Below, piece after piece: positions 8,384 to 16,532 of a stretch of DNA of 29,495 nt. The DNA is taken from assembly GCA_044450785.1 (NCBI GenBank), contig JBIOJM010000090.1, forward strand, positions 1-29,495. The letters are read 5' to 3'. Within the stretch, counting starts at the first letter, position 1. The number at the start of each line of letters is the position of its first letter. Under the pieces are notes generated by a model. The model was not told the origin of the DNA and did not search any database. It was given only the letters and a program-made list of their open reading frames with translations. This stretch comes from JBIOJM01 sp044450785. Its GTDB lineage: Bacteria; Planctomycetota; Planctomycetia; Isosphaerales; Isosphaeraceae. A program made the translations under genes and the position numbers.

Positions 8384-8404
8384 AGCGTGGCGGAGAGCCG
8401 CGCT
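8384..8404 (+). other. Stem-loop downstream of the four-helix-bundle gene
   Basis: AGCGTGGC-GGAGA-GCCGCGCT forms an eight-pair stem (one G-T/G-U pair) with a five-base loop. No T tract follows, so it is not a classical intrinsic terminator. It sits between the gene stop and the right arm and may be a structured part of the cassette RNA. Confidence 0.5.
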
Positions 8405-8421
8405 TTGGTCACATGATTGAA

Positions 8422-8527
8422 CGGTTCGCGGTCTTGTTCGTCGATCATTCTTCATACTCCGGCGTTCATGGTACCTCCTTCCGACTCATCCTTCATCCTT
8501 CATCCTTCATCCTTCATCCTTTTTTTT
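8422..8527 (-). repeat. Right inverted-repeat arm of the cassette
   Basis: Read on the minus strand it starts with A8, five AGGATGA heptads (8520-8486), GTCGGAAGGAGGTACCATGAA, and then the 18-bp block at 8439-8422. It encodes the opening of a second four-helix-bundle frame (MIDEQDREPFN compared with MMKDEQDREPVD of the left copy), after which the frame no longer resembles the family. It also supplies the stop codon and last residues of the minus-strand glycosyltransferase. Confidence 0.78.
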
Positions 8528-9624
8528 GGGTCGCCGGCGAACCATCGTGCCCGCCGCTTGCCCTTGGCACGGGCCACGCGCCAGATCGTGCTCGTGTCGC
8601 CGACGTGCTGGACCAGGCTCGGCGTCGGCAGCCAGACTGGAATGCCGCGGCTGTAGGCCCAGAAGCTGATCACATCGCCGATCGACGTGGCCGCCAGCTC
8701 GTCCGCATCCCACCGGTGCTCGAACACCTCGCGGTCCGTCAAGAAGTCCTTCGCCAGCTCACGCGGGAATGCGAGAGCAACCGGCCCGCTCCTCACCGCG
8801 CCGTCGCTTGGGTGCCAGCCCGGCTCGCCGGCGGTGTCGGCGTCGCTGCAGTATAACGACACCAGGCAGGACGTCCGACCGGGCCAGAGGATGGTTTCGA
8901 GGTAAGGCGTGAGGGGCTCACGGTCGTAGAACAGGGCGTCGTCCTGGACCACCATGTAGACATCGGCGCGGGGGTGTTTGAGCAGTAGCTCTGTCAGGGT
9001 GAGGTAATAGTTCGGCCACGCTCCGACCCGCTCGTCGCGGAACGTCGACGGGAGCCGGTCATAAGGCTCCGGGACGTTGACCGCCGCGTCGATGAACAGA
9101 TGAGGGCGCTCCCAGCCCGCACGGGTCAGGCTTTCCAGGCAGGTCCTGAGAACCGGTTGGACTCTGGGGGCGGTGGTGACGCCGACGGCCCACTGTCGCA
9201 CGCGCCGTCCGTGCCGGGAGGCCGGCGGAGGGACCAGCGCGGCGAGCGCACGCGCCGTGATCCCGGCGGCTGGGATCGTCGGAGGCGGCTCGGCGTACAT
9301 GACGTCGAGGCGATCGTGAGCCGTCTCGGCGACCGCGCGGAGCCGGTCCGCCTCGTCGCCTGGAGACAACGACTCCGCCAGGCGCAACGCCCTCGAATAG
9401 AGCAGCGAGGCCACGACCGGGTTCGGATTTTGCGCCGACGGCGGAAACGATTGGCAACAGGATTCGCACACGCCACGGTCGACGACGCACGAGCCGTCCT
9501 CCCTCTTGCCGAAAAACTCCTCGATGAACCCGCAGCTCGCCGTCTCGACACCGCCGTGCTGGGCCACGGCGTGCCGGTAGGGGCAGCCCTCGATACCGGT
9601 CGACTTGAGATCACGATGTCTCAC
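8500..9624 (-). CDS. GT-A-type glycosyltransferase with N-terminal cysteine module
   Basis: I start this 374-residue protein at GTG 9624. That codon overlaps the stop of the upstream glycosyltransferase (GTGA), and the shared N-terminal module begins right there; the longer open frame to 9837 is antisense-like filler. Residues 14-57 hold C14-P-Y-R, C31, C46, C53-x2-C56-C57, followed by NPNPVVASLLYSRA. The catalytic half contains WAVGVTTAPR, ADVYMVVQDDALFYDREPL (a QDD metal/nucleotide-binding motif of the DxD type) and LVQHVGDTSTIW. Donor and acceptor are unknown; a role in surface polysaccharide or protein glycosylation is inferred. The C-terminus KKRMKDEG is encoded by the poly-A/GGATGAA repeat of the adjoining cassette, so the natural 3' end has probably been replaced. 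Confidence 0.75.
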   Translation of the reverse strand: MRHRDLKSTGIEGCPYRHAVAQHGGVETASCGFIEEFFGKREDGSCVVDRGVCESCCQSFPPSAQNPNPVVASLLYSRALRLAESLSPGDEADRLRAVAETAHDRLDVMYAEPPPTIPAAGITARALAALVPPPASRHGRRVRQWAVGVTTAPRVQPVLRTCLESLTRAGWERPHLFIDAAVNVPEPYDRLPSTFRDERVGAWPNYYLTLTELLLKHPRADVYMVVQDDALFYDREPLTPYLETILWPGRTSCLVSLYCSDADTAGEPGWHPSDGAVRSGPVALAFPRELAKDFLTDREVFEHRWDADELAATSIGDVISFWAYSRGIPVWLPTPSLVQHVGDTSTIWRVARAKGKRRARWFAGDPKKRMKDEG

Positions 9625-11090
9625 GACCCGCGCTCTCCTCGGGGCCCTCGAGAACACCGGGCGAGCGCGCGGATCAGAACGGGCAAGGCCTTCTCCCACG
9701 AATGCTCCTGTTCGATGAACGAGCGGGCGCGACGGCTCGCCTCGGAGATGTCCGTTCGGTACAACGTCTCGAGGGTGACGGCGAGGTCCTCGGGCGCGAC
9801 GTTGTGAGAGGTCATCGCGTGCCGCCCCAGGATCCACAGCGGTTCCGTCTCGCGTGCGGGGACGGTGCGGAGTGGCCGGTACTCATTCATCGGCGGAGCT
9901 TCGGTGGTGACCAGGGGGAGGCCCGCGGCCTGGCACTCGAGCATTTGCAGACCGAGGCCCTCCCAGCGGCTCGGCTGCACGCAGACGTCGGCCTCGGCGT
10001 ACAGCAGGCTGTTGCTGTCCGGAGGGAGGTGCAGCTCGACGTTGTCCGGAATCGGCAGCTCGGGCTGCACCTGTGAGTAGACCAGGAACGGAATGGGCCG
10101 GAGGAGTCGCGCAGCCGGCAGGAGGATCTCCATCCCCTTGCGGCGGTATGTGGCCGGCTTGCCGTCGTCCCGGAAGGCGCCGCAGCCGCCCGTCCCGTTC
10201 ACGAACAGGAACCGCTCACACCGCGTGCGCCTGCGGAAGCGGAACCGGCCGGTATCGATCGGCCAGGGGAGTTCCACCACCTCCCACCCAAAGCCGAACC
10301 GGCGTTTCCAGTCACAGAGAAGCTCATACGCGAATCGCGTTGAGCAGACCATCAGGTCGCAGAGGCGCATCCAATCGGCCTGGACGCAGGCGAGCTCCCA
10401 CATCGGCACGCAGGCGATCTGGATTCCCAGGTCATGTGCGCAATGGGCCAGGCGCGGGAAGTAAGGGAGCTCGACGAAAAGGACCCAGTCGAGCCCGCGC
10501 AGCCACGCCTTGATCTCGGCGGTCTCGATCTCGAGCCCGACCTCCTCGACGCGGGCCCGGGTCGGAGGCGGATCGAGGGTCCGGTAGACCGGGTGTTCGG
10601 GGACCAGCCACTTTTCGATCGGGAGATGAGTCGCGATGTCGCGGTTCATGTAGCCGAGGCCGCTGGCGGTGTTCCAGCCGACCAGGCCGACCTTGCCGAG
10701 AGCGGCCGGCGGCGCTTTCCGCGCGGCGATCTTGTCGGCGGCGCCGGCGGCCCGGGCGGTCGTGAGGGGGCCGCCGCGCACCACCTCGAGCTGTTCGACC
10801 ACGTACTGCTGCGATCGGACCGCCTCCTCGCGCTCCCGCCAGGACGCGCCCCGATCCTCGGCGATCATCTTCGCCCCGTTGTAGACCAGCGACGCAATCA
10901 CGGGGTTCAGGTGGGATGAAGAGGGGAGCCGGAAGTCGCAGCATTCGCGGCAGGCTTCAGGTCGCACTCGCCCGGCGTCTTGCCGCGGCGTCCCCAGGAC
11001 CTGCCGGACAAGGCCACACGCGAACCCGCTTCCATCGTCATCGCCGGGTAGCGGCTCGCGAAACTCACAACGCTCGGGATCGCGCTTCAT
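9621..11090 (-). CDS. GT4-family (GT-B fold) glycosyltransferase with N-terminal cysteine module
   Basis: This 489-residue protein starts at ATG 11090. The N-terminus has C8-E-F-R, C25, C47-x2-C50-C51 and then SHLNPVIASLVYNGA, the same layout as the gene downstream. The C-terminal half is a GT4-type transferase: VGLVGWNTASGLGYMNRDIA near the acceptor domain, FLFVNGTGGCGAFRDDGKPA, then the donor-site segment VCVQPSRWEGLGLQMLECQAAGLPLVTT with the usual E-x-x-G-L-x-x-x-E pattern, here split as SRWEGLGLQMLE. It would transfer a sugar from a nucleotide donor in the cytoplasm. Its stop overlaps the next gene, indicating coupling. The gap to the upstream small membrane protein gene is 134 bp. The acceptor is unknown. 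Confidence 0.85.
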   Translation of the reverse strand: MKRDPERCEFREPLPGDDDGSGFACGLVRQVLGTPRQDAGRVRPEACRECCDFRLPSSSHLNPVIASLVYNGAKMIAEDRGASWREREEAVRSQQYVVEQLEVVRGGPLTTARAAGAADKIAARKAPPAALGKVGLVGWNTASGLGYMNRDIATHLPIEKWLVPEHPVYRTLDPPPTRARVEEVGLEIETAEIKAWLRGLDWVLFVELPYFPRLAHCAHDLGIQIACVPMWELACVQADWMRLCDLMVCSTRFAYELLCDWKRRFGFGWEVVELPWPIDTGRFRFRRRTRCERFLFVNGTGGCGAFRDDGKPATYRRKGMEILLPAARLLRPIPFLVYSQVQPELPIPDNVELHLPPDSNSLLYAEADVCVQPSRWEGLGLQMLECQAAGLPLVTTEAPPMNEYRPLRTVPARETEPLWILGRHAMTSHNVAPEDLAVTLETLYRTDISEASRRARSFIEQEHSWEKALPVLIRALARCSRGPRGERGS

Positions 11091-11224
11091 CCGGGTTGAC
11101 TCTGACGGAAAGTGTCCTCGAAAACCAGCGGCGCGCGGTGTTCGTCCAGCAAGGTGTTGATGCCGTCGCGATTGCGCTGTGCGTCGTTGCGGGCTCAGAG
11201 GCGATCACGTTGCATTCGGCCGGC

Positions 11225-11545
11225 CTAGCGCTTGGGGCACTCCTTGCGGATGACCTGCTCATCGTAGCTACCGGGCTGCGGGGGGGGAGGCCCGCAATCA
11301 CAACCGGTTTGGCCGCAGGGCGTCAGCAATACCCATTTCCCGTTCGTATAGCACCAGATCGCGAAGGGCCCGGGCGGCCCCACATGGTCGAAGCCGTGGT
11401 GCCCACCCGGCTTCCGCTTGAACAGGATTCGGCAAAGCTGTTCGAGCGTCCCGCGGAACGCGCGTGCTTTGAGCGCGAGATCGATCAGGACCGCGAGGAT
11501 CGCGAGCAGCACGAGAATGATGATGATCAAGAGTAGATCTGACAA
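11225..11545 (-). CDS. Small single-pass membrane protein with Cys/Pro-rich C-terminus
   Basis: This 106-residue protein reads from TTG 11545, which sits seven bases after AGGAG. Residues 5-24 are strongly hydrophobic (LLLIIIILVLLAILAVLIDL), then comes a basic amphipathic stretch and a glycine/proline-rich tail. The tail holds CYTNGKW, TPCGQTGCDCGPPPPQPG and a terminal KECPKR, giving six cysteines. I do not recognise the family. It lies in the same orientation between the giant kinase and the glycosyltransferases, so it may be part of the same envelope-related unit. The Cys-rich part could bind metal or form disulphides depending on membrane orientation. The TTG start and small size make this the least certain protein of the group. 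Confidence 0.6.
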   Translation of the reverse strand: MSDLLLIIIILVLLAILAVLIDLALKARAFRGTLEQLCRILFKRKPGGHHGFDHVGPPGPFAIWCYTNGKWVLLTPCGQTGCDCGPPPPQPGSYDEQVIRKECPKR

Positions 11546-11669
11546 TGTTGATCTCCTGACGATGGTGTTAACAAGGCCAGGTATTGCCTCGTCGCGACCC
11601 GGCGTTTCTGAAGCATTCGGTTGGAGCTTGACGGCACGGCGCGAGCATCGGGCGGACCGGCCTCGGTGC

Positions 11670-14600
11670 TCACCGAGCGCGCGATTCTGTCGCGGCGCGA
11701 GCCGGGTCAGCGAAAACGGTCCGGGCCACGCGCAGGCCCGAAAAGCTCAGGGGCCGCCCGTCCGGCTCCAATTTGAATTGCTTGGCGGAGCGTGTTTCGC
11801 GGGGCGGGTGGATATATCCGCCTCCGCGGAGAATTCGAGGCTCGTCGGCGCGCGCTTCGTACCGGTCGTCGCGGACCGGGGCCCCGGCCATGGCGGCGTC
11901 GATCACCAGCGGCGCGTTCTGGCACCATTCGAGACTGTTCCCGTACACGTCGAAGAGCCCCCATGGGTTCGGTCTCTTGAGCCCCACGGGCCACACATAA
12001 TCGTCGGCATTCTTGCTGAACCACGCGTAGTCGCTGAGCATCGAGTCGTCCTCGCCGAAGAACCAGCGCGTGACGCTACCAGCCCGGCAAGTGTACTCCC
12101 ACTCTGCATCGGTGGGCAACCGGTATCCCTTGCGCGCGAAAAAATTGTCCGGGAGCTTCATCTTCGGGCCGATGTCCGCCGGATAGCATTGCTCGCTCTC
12201 GCCCATCCCCTCCTGGCTGGTGAGCCACCGGCAGTATTTGACCGCGTCGTACCAGGACACTCGAGTCACAGGGTACCCGGGTTGAGGGGCCACTCTTCGA
12301 TCGCGATGGAAGCGCGGGTCGAAGCGGCCAAACTGCTCGTTGGTCACTTCGTGCGCGCCGATGGCGAACCCTCGCGGGATCAGCCGGGTATGCCTGACCT
12401 CCGTTTCGTCCCGGCGGGGCTCCGTCGCCGGCGAGCCCATCTCGAACTGGATCGGGCCCCGAAAGATCACCATCGAAAGGCCTTCCCTGTTGATGTACCA
12501 GTTCCCGGTGGCCGGTTCCCCCGCCAGCTTTTTCTGGAGTTCGGCCAGCTCGGGCGTCTGGCTCCATTTCCGCAGGAGCCACTCCGCGGCCGCGTGGATT
12601 CCCGCGTCCGTATCGAGGACGAAGAGTCGGCGGCACTCCGCCAAGACGGCCGCGCGTTCCGGCTTCGGCAATCGCTCCTCGGTATACCCGCCCATTGCCA
12701 GCAAGATCGCCTGCCGCACCGACGGATCCTCCGCCACATCTAATTCCTCGATGAGGCTCGAGGGCGTCGCCACGGCACCGTGGAGACGATGGACGAGCTG
12801 CGTCCGCACGCCGGGGTCCTGGCTCTGCTTGAGGAGGGGCCAGACCGCCTCCCATTGCCCGAGCCGCGCCAGCGTGAGCGCGGCATTCGCCTTCCGGTTC
12901 GACCCGAGCTGGTCAGGCGCTTTGGCGGCGGCCTCGGCCAGCACGGCCCGCATCAAGGAACCGAACTGTTCCCGGTCGCGGACGACGAGCCGGTACAGGA
13001 TATCGCCCTGGCGGTCGTCGCCGGCGAGCAGGACGTCGGCCACCCGCTCCGGGTGTTCCCGTCCCAGCTCCGCGAGCGCGGCAGTCGCGAGGAGTCGCTG
13101 CTCCTCGCTCCGTCCGCCATCCATGCAAGCCTGGGCCAGCGGCTCGACAAGCACCCGGCGCACCGGGTCGAGTTGCTCGACCCATCCCGTGAGGAATAGC
13201 GGATCCTTCTCCTCGACGAGGGCTTCCACCACCCACTCCGCGACGTCGGCCCACCGCGGGCTGGTCGGGTCACCATGGGCGAGCGCGCAGGCGAACCGGC
13301 AGCGCGCTTGGACGGGGAAGCTTGGATCGCCCAGTCTGGACCACAGCCCGGGGCGGAGCCGGTCCTTCCAGTTTCCCAGTCGTCCCCACATGATCCGTAA
13401 TTGTTGCGGGCTGGCCGTCGCGAGATCATCGAGAAGGCCGACCGCGGTCGCTGGCTCGTACGGGGCGAGGGCCAGCCTGGCCCGCAGGCGCATGGCGGGG
13501 CGGGACGAATCACGGGCGATGCGGGTCACCTCGTCCCACAAGAGCGCTCGCTCCGGGCTGAAGCGTGAGAGGATGCCGGGGAGCGAGGCCCAGTCGGCGA
13601 CCCGGAGATTCTCAACAAACGCGCTGGCTTCGTTGTGCCGCCGCGCATTCTCGACCCACGCATAGGCGGCCCCGAGGGTGGTCGCGGCCAGGGCGATCAG
13701 CAAGCCGGTCCGCGCCATCCGGGCCGAATACCTCCTGGCCGCCGTGCTCATCATCTTGCGCTGACCTGGCGACCAGTCCTTCTGCTCGGTCAGGAGTCGG
13801 ATCGTGGCCCACTCCCCCATCGAGGGGAGGTAGCGGTTCTCGCGTTTCGAGCTCCACAGCGACGCGCGTTCCTCCAGCGTCAGCTCGGCCCGCCCTTTGC
13901 GAGTCTCGCGCTGCTTGCGGGTCAGCCAGTCCAGGAGCGGACGGACCAGGTAGTCATGCGTGAGCTGGTAATGCCGGCCGGCCGCCGGCCCGGTCCCGGC
14001 CTGGCCAGCCGCGGGGTCCCGGCCGGTGATCCCATCCTGGTCGGTCGGCGTGATCAGCCGAAGCTCGGTGTCGAGGATCCGGAGCAGGTCCTCGAACTCC
14101 TGGGGTCGGTCCGCATACCCCGAGGCGTCGCGCAGCTCGGCGGCCGAACGCATCTGGCCTTTGATGTCGGTGCCTCTCGCGGGCAGGAGGGCCCTCAGCA
14201 CGGCCCGCATCGCCTCCTGGTGGAGGCGATGCTCTGGGGGGGCCGTCGGAGCGCTCAAGGTCTCTTCCAGGAATGTCACTCCGACGCCCGAAGGGCCACC
14301 TACTGCTCTCAATGTGGCCGGCGTCCAGGGCTTCCCCTTGACCATCTCGGCGAACAACGCCAGGCGGACCGGGACGATCTTGCCGCCCTCTGTCAGTCCC
14401 TCGACGGATGAATCGATGAACTCTTTGTTGTCGGGGCTGAACTTGGAGATTCGAGACGGCAGCGCCCCGTAGGCCCGGCCGAATGCCGTCAGTACCACCC
14501 TGGCGTGAGGAGGGTCGAACAGGTCCACCAGCGCGCTGTTCTCTCCCTCGATCAGCCGCACCTCCAGGGCCCGAATGAACCGGCTGGAGGCGAGCCAGAA

Positions 14601-16514
14601 GTCGTCGCGGACCATGATGATGGCCTGCACGTGCTCGCCGTCGCACTGGCGGAGTGCATTGATCAGGCCGGCGTGAGCCTCGCCGCGATTCGCGGAGAGC
14701 CACTGCTCGAACTGGTCGAGGACGATCAGCACCTTCTGGCCCCGCGGCAGCACACTGCCCCGCCGCAGCTCGGCCAGCGACTCGACCAGGTCCCTTCCAG
14801 GCGGCAGCTCCGGGCACGCCTTCTTTAGACCCCGCGCCAGCCGGCTCTCCGTCTCCTCCGGGCTCGACTCGACGTAGACCTGCCGGATCTGCTGCTTCGC
14901 CAGCCGTGGGAGCAGCCCCGCCTTGACCATCGACGACTTGCCGCAACCCGACGGGCCATACACCAGGCCGACCCGGAACGTCTTGTCCGGGTCCGTCTCC
15001 TCGATCCGGTTTTTCCAGAACCTCAGGTATTCCGGCAGGCCGTCCCGGTCCCGTGGACCGGACAGCAGTTGGAGGAAGAAGTCGGCGTCATGCTCGTCGA
15101 ACGACCGTAGTCCTTTCGGGATGACGCGGGCCGTCCGCCTTTCGGTGTCGGACTGGCCCGAGGCCGGTGCCGGCGCGGCTCCCTGCTGGGCGCCACCCGG
15201 GGAAGTCTGCTCGGTAATCGTCGTGGGGGGCGCCTGGCTTGCCGTAGTGTTCAAGAAAAACTGAAGGTCCTCCGCCATGTCGCGGGCGGTGCCATAACGC
15301 TCGGACGCGCGCTTCGCGAGCGCCTTCAAGCAGATCCGCTCGAGCTCGCGAGGGATCGAGTCGACGAACTGGCGCGGAGGCCGGACGTCCAGCCCCGTGA
15401 CCTGGGTCAGAATCTCGTCGACGGTCTCGCCGCGGAACGGTCGGCGGCCAGTCAGCAGCTCGAAGAAGACCACGCCGAGGCTGAAAACGTCGGAACGCCC
15501 GTCGACCCGGTGGCCTTCACCTCGCGCCTGTTCGGGGCTCATGTAGGCCGGTGTCCCTGCCAGTAACGGCGACCTGCCGAAGTCCTCGTCCTTGAGCGCC
15601 AGCCCGAAGTCGACCACGATCGGCCGCCCCGCCTGGTCGAGCAGGATGTTCGCCGGCTTCACGTCCCGGTGCACCAGGCCGTGGCTGTGGGCGTAATGCA
15701 GGGCATCCGCCACCGCCGCCACGAGCTCCGCGGCCTGATCGCAGGAGACCGGTCCCTGCCTGATCCGCGCCGCAAGGTCGCTCCCCTCAACCAGCTTCGA
15801 GACGACGTAGCAGAGGCCGTCGGCGGTCCGTCCGACATCGAACACCGGAACGATGTTCGGGTGATCGAGGCGGGCGAGATTGCGGGCCTCGGCCAGGTAC
15901 TCCTCGACGTCCTCCGGCTGAGAGATTCGCTCAGGGTTCGGCACCTTGATCGCCACCGGGCGATCGAGGTCGTCGTCGCGGCCCTGATAGACCTGGCCGA
16001 ACCCTCCCGATCCGAGCAGTCTGATCACCCTGTAACGGCCCAGCCTTTCAGGAAGCGGATGGGCCCCGGGACCGGGCAAGGGTGGATCTGGAGAAGAGCC
16101 GGCGGTGATGGTCCGTTCGCCGGAAGCCACGGAGTTGGCCGATCCCAGGTCGATCGAAACCGGCAAATTCGCGGCAGGTGCGGGAATCTGTTCGAAACTC
16201 GTGTTGGCGAGGGAAGCCGCGGTCGCATCCGTTGCGAACGCAACCGCGACGGCTTGAGCCCAGTCTGGGTATCGTTCGAGAAACGCTGCAGGTGTGGGTT
16301 TCTCTCCACTCTCCGCTCGCAGCTCGATCTCGATTGCGAGCAGCTCGCGAAGCAGCTTGTCGCGCTGGCTCGATTCGACCCTTTCGAGGTAAGTTCCAAT
16401 TCGCGGAGTCAGGCCGCCTCTCCACTCGGCCTCAAACTGCTCGCACGCCCTGACAAGGCGAGAGAGAGCATCGACATCGATCGATTCAGAGTTCTGCGGC
16501 CGCGGATCGTTCAT
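11670..16514 (-). CDS. Giant Ser/Thr protein kinase - STAND ATPase - transmembrane - FGE/SUMF1-fold protein
   Basis: A single 1614-residue chain from ATG 16514. Residues 160-421 are a Hanks-type kinase: glycine loop LLGSGGFGQVYQG, VAIK Lys190, HRDVKPAN with Asp284, DFG at 302-304 and APE-like MSPEQ. Residues ~475-860 are an nSTAND-like ATPase with Walker A GPSGCGKSS (520-528) and Walker B KVLIVLDQFE (~594-603). One membrane helix lies at ~937-953. Then come alpha-helical, HEAT-like repeats, and at ~1338-1602 an FGE-sulfatase (SUMF1) C-type-lectin fold (MVIFRGPIQFEMGS, YRLPTDAEWEYTCRAG, ILRGGGY, RSAKQF, GLRVART). The catalytic cysteines of true formylglycine-generating enzyme are absent. Similar kinase/FGE architectures are frequent in planctomycetes. 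It is probably a membrane signalling receptor; topology puts the kinase inside and the FGE fold outside. The hydrolase gene stop is 18 bp upstream, so they share a transcript. Confidence 0.88.
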   Translation of the reverse strand: MNDPRPQNSESIDVDALSRLVRACEQFEAEWRGGLTPRIGTYLERVESSQRDKLLRELLAIEIELRAESGEKPTPAAFLERYPDWAQAVAVAFATDATAASLANTSFEQIPAPAANLPVSIDLGSANSVASGERTITAGSSPDPPLPGPGAHPLPERLGRYRVIRLLGSGGFGQVYQGRDDDLDRPVAIKVPNPERISQPEDVEEYLAEARNLARLDHPNIVPVFDVGRTADGLCYVVSKLVEGSDLAARIRQGPVSCDQAAELVAAVADALHYAHSHGLVHRDVKPANILLDQAGRPIVVDFGLALKDEDFGRSPLLAGTPAYMSPEQARGEGHRVDGRSDVFSLGVVFFELLTGRRPFRGETVDEILTQVTGLDVRPPRQFVDSIPRELERICLKALAKRASERYGTARDMAEDLQFFLNTTASQAPPTTITEQTSPGGAQQGAAPAPASGQSDTERRTARVIPKGLRSFDEHDADFFLQLLSGPRDRDGLPEYLRFWKNRIEETDPDKTFRVGLVYGPSGCGKSSMVKAGLLPRLAKQQIRQVYVESSPEETESRLARGLKKACPELPPGRDLVESLAELRRGSVLPRGQKVLIVLDQFEQWLSANRGEAHAGLINALRQCDGEHVQAIIMVRDDFWLASSRFIRALEVRLIEGENSALVDLFDPPHARVVLTAFGRAYGALPSRISKFSPDNKEFIDSSVEGLTEGGKIVPVRLALFAEMVKGKPWTPATLRAVGGPSGVGVTFLEETLSAPTAPPEHRLHQEAMRAVLRALLPARGTDIKGQMRSAAELRDASGYADRPQEFEDLLRILDTELRLITPTDQDGITGRDPAAGQAGTGPAAGRHYQLTHDYLVRPLLDWLTRKQRETRKGRAELTLEERASLWSSKRENRYLPSMGEWATIRLLTEQKDWSPGQRKMMSTAARRYSARMARTGLLIALAATTLGAAYAWVENARRHNEASAFVENLRVADWASLPGILSRFSPERALLWDEVTRIARDSSRPAMRLRARLALAPYEPATAVGLLDDLATASPQQLRIMWGRLGNWKDRLRPGLWSRLGDPSFPVQARCRFACALAHGDPTSPRWADVAEWVVEALVEEKDPLFLTGWVEQLDPVRRVLVEPLAQACMDGGRSEEQRLLATAALAELGREHPERVADVLLAGDDRQGDILYRLVVRDREQFGSLMRAVLAEAAAKAPDQLGSNRKANAALTLARLGQWEAVWPLLKQSQDPGVRTQLVHRLHGAVATPSSLIEELDVAEDPSVRQAILLAMGGYTEERLPKPERAAVLAECRRLFVLDTDAGIHAAAEWLLRKWSQTPELAELQKKLAGEPATGNWYINREGLSMVIFRGPIQFEMGSPATEPRRDETEVRHTRLIPRGFAIGAHEVTNEQFGRFDPRFHRDRRVAPQPGYPVTRVSWYDAVKYCRWLTSQEGMGESEQCYPADIGPKMKLPDNFFARKGYRLPTDAEWEYTCRAGSVTRWFFGEDDSMLSDYAWFSKNADDYVWPVGLKRPNPWGLFDVYGNSLEWCQNAPLVIDAAMAGAPVRDDRYEARADEPRILRGGGYIHPPRETRSAKQFKLEPDGRPLSFSGLRVARTVFADPARAATESRAR

Positions 16515-16532
16515 CGACCTGATCCCTGTTGA

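Larger units (their letters stand above)
7866..8527. mobile_element. Putative IVS-like mobile cassette: inverted repeats enclosing a four-helix-bundle gene
   Basis: Both ends start with an A/T tract followed by seven-base repeats. The left end is A6 then four AGGATGA units (7871-7898). The right end, read on the minus strand, is A8 then five AGGATGA units (8486-8520). Past the heptads both arms share GTCGGA-x-GGAGGTACC-x-TGAA. Further in they share an 18-base perfect inverted match GAACAAGACCGCGAACCG at 7965-7982 and 8422-8439. The arms are roughly 105-120 bp each. Between them is one four-helix-bundle (23S rRNA intervening-sequence type) gene and a hairpin. No transposase is encoded and I see no target duplication. 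The overall plan, a small ORF in the loop of a long stem, is that of 23S rRNA IVS elements, but here it sits between protein genes. Mobility is inferred. Confidence 0.6.

Noticed and set aside
7871..8520. CRISPR array from the repeated GGATGAA units
   Set aside because: Units are seven bases, directly abutting, without spacers.
7866..8527. Diversity-generating retroelement with Avd
   Set aside because: The small protein resembles the Avd fold, but there is no reverse transcriptase and no template/variable repeat pair in the window.
9624..9837. Longer N-terminus for the GT-A glycosyltransferase
   Set aside because: It would overlap the end of the GT4 gene by more than 200 bp; the GTG at 9624 gives the coupled 4-bp overlap and begins just before the shared Cys module.
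9702..10076. Plus-strand frames over the glycosyltransferase genes
   Set aside because: They are antisense to clear GT motifs and lack ribosome binding sites and family resemblance.
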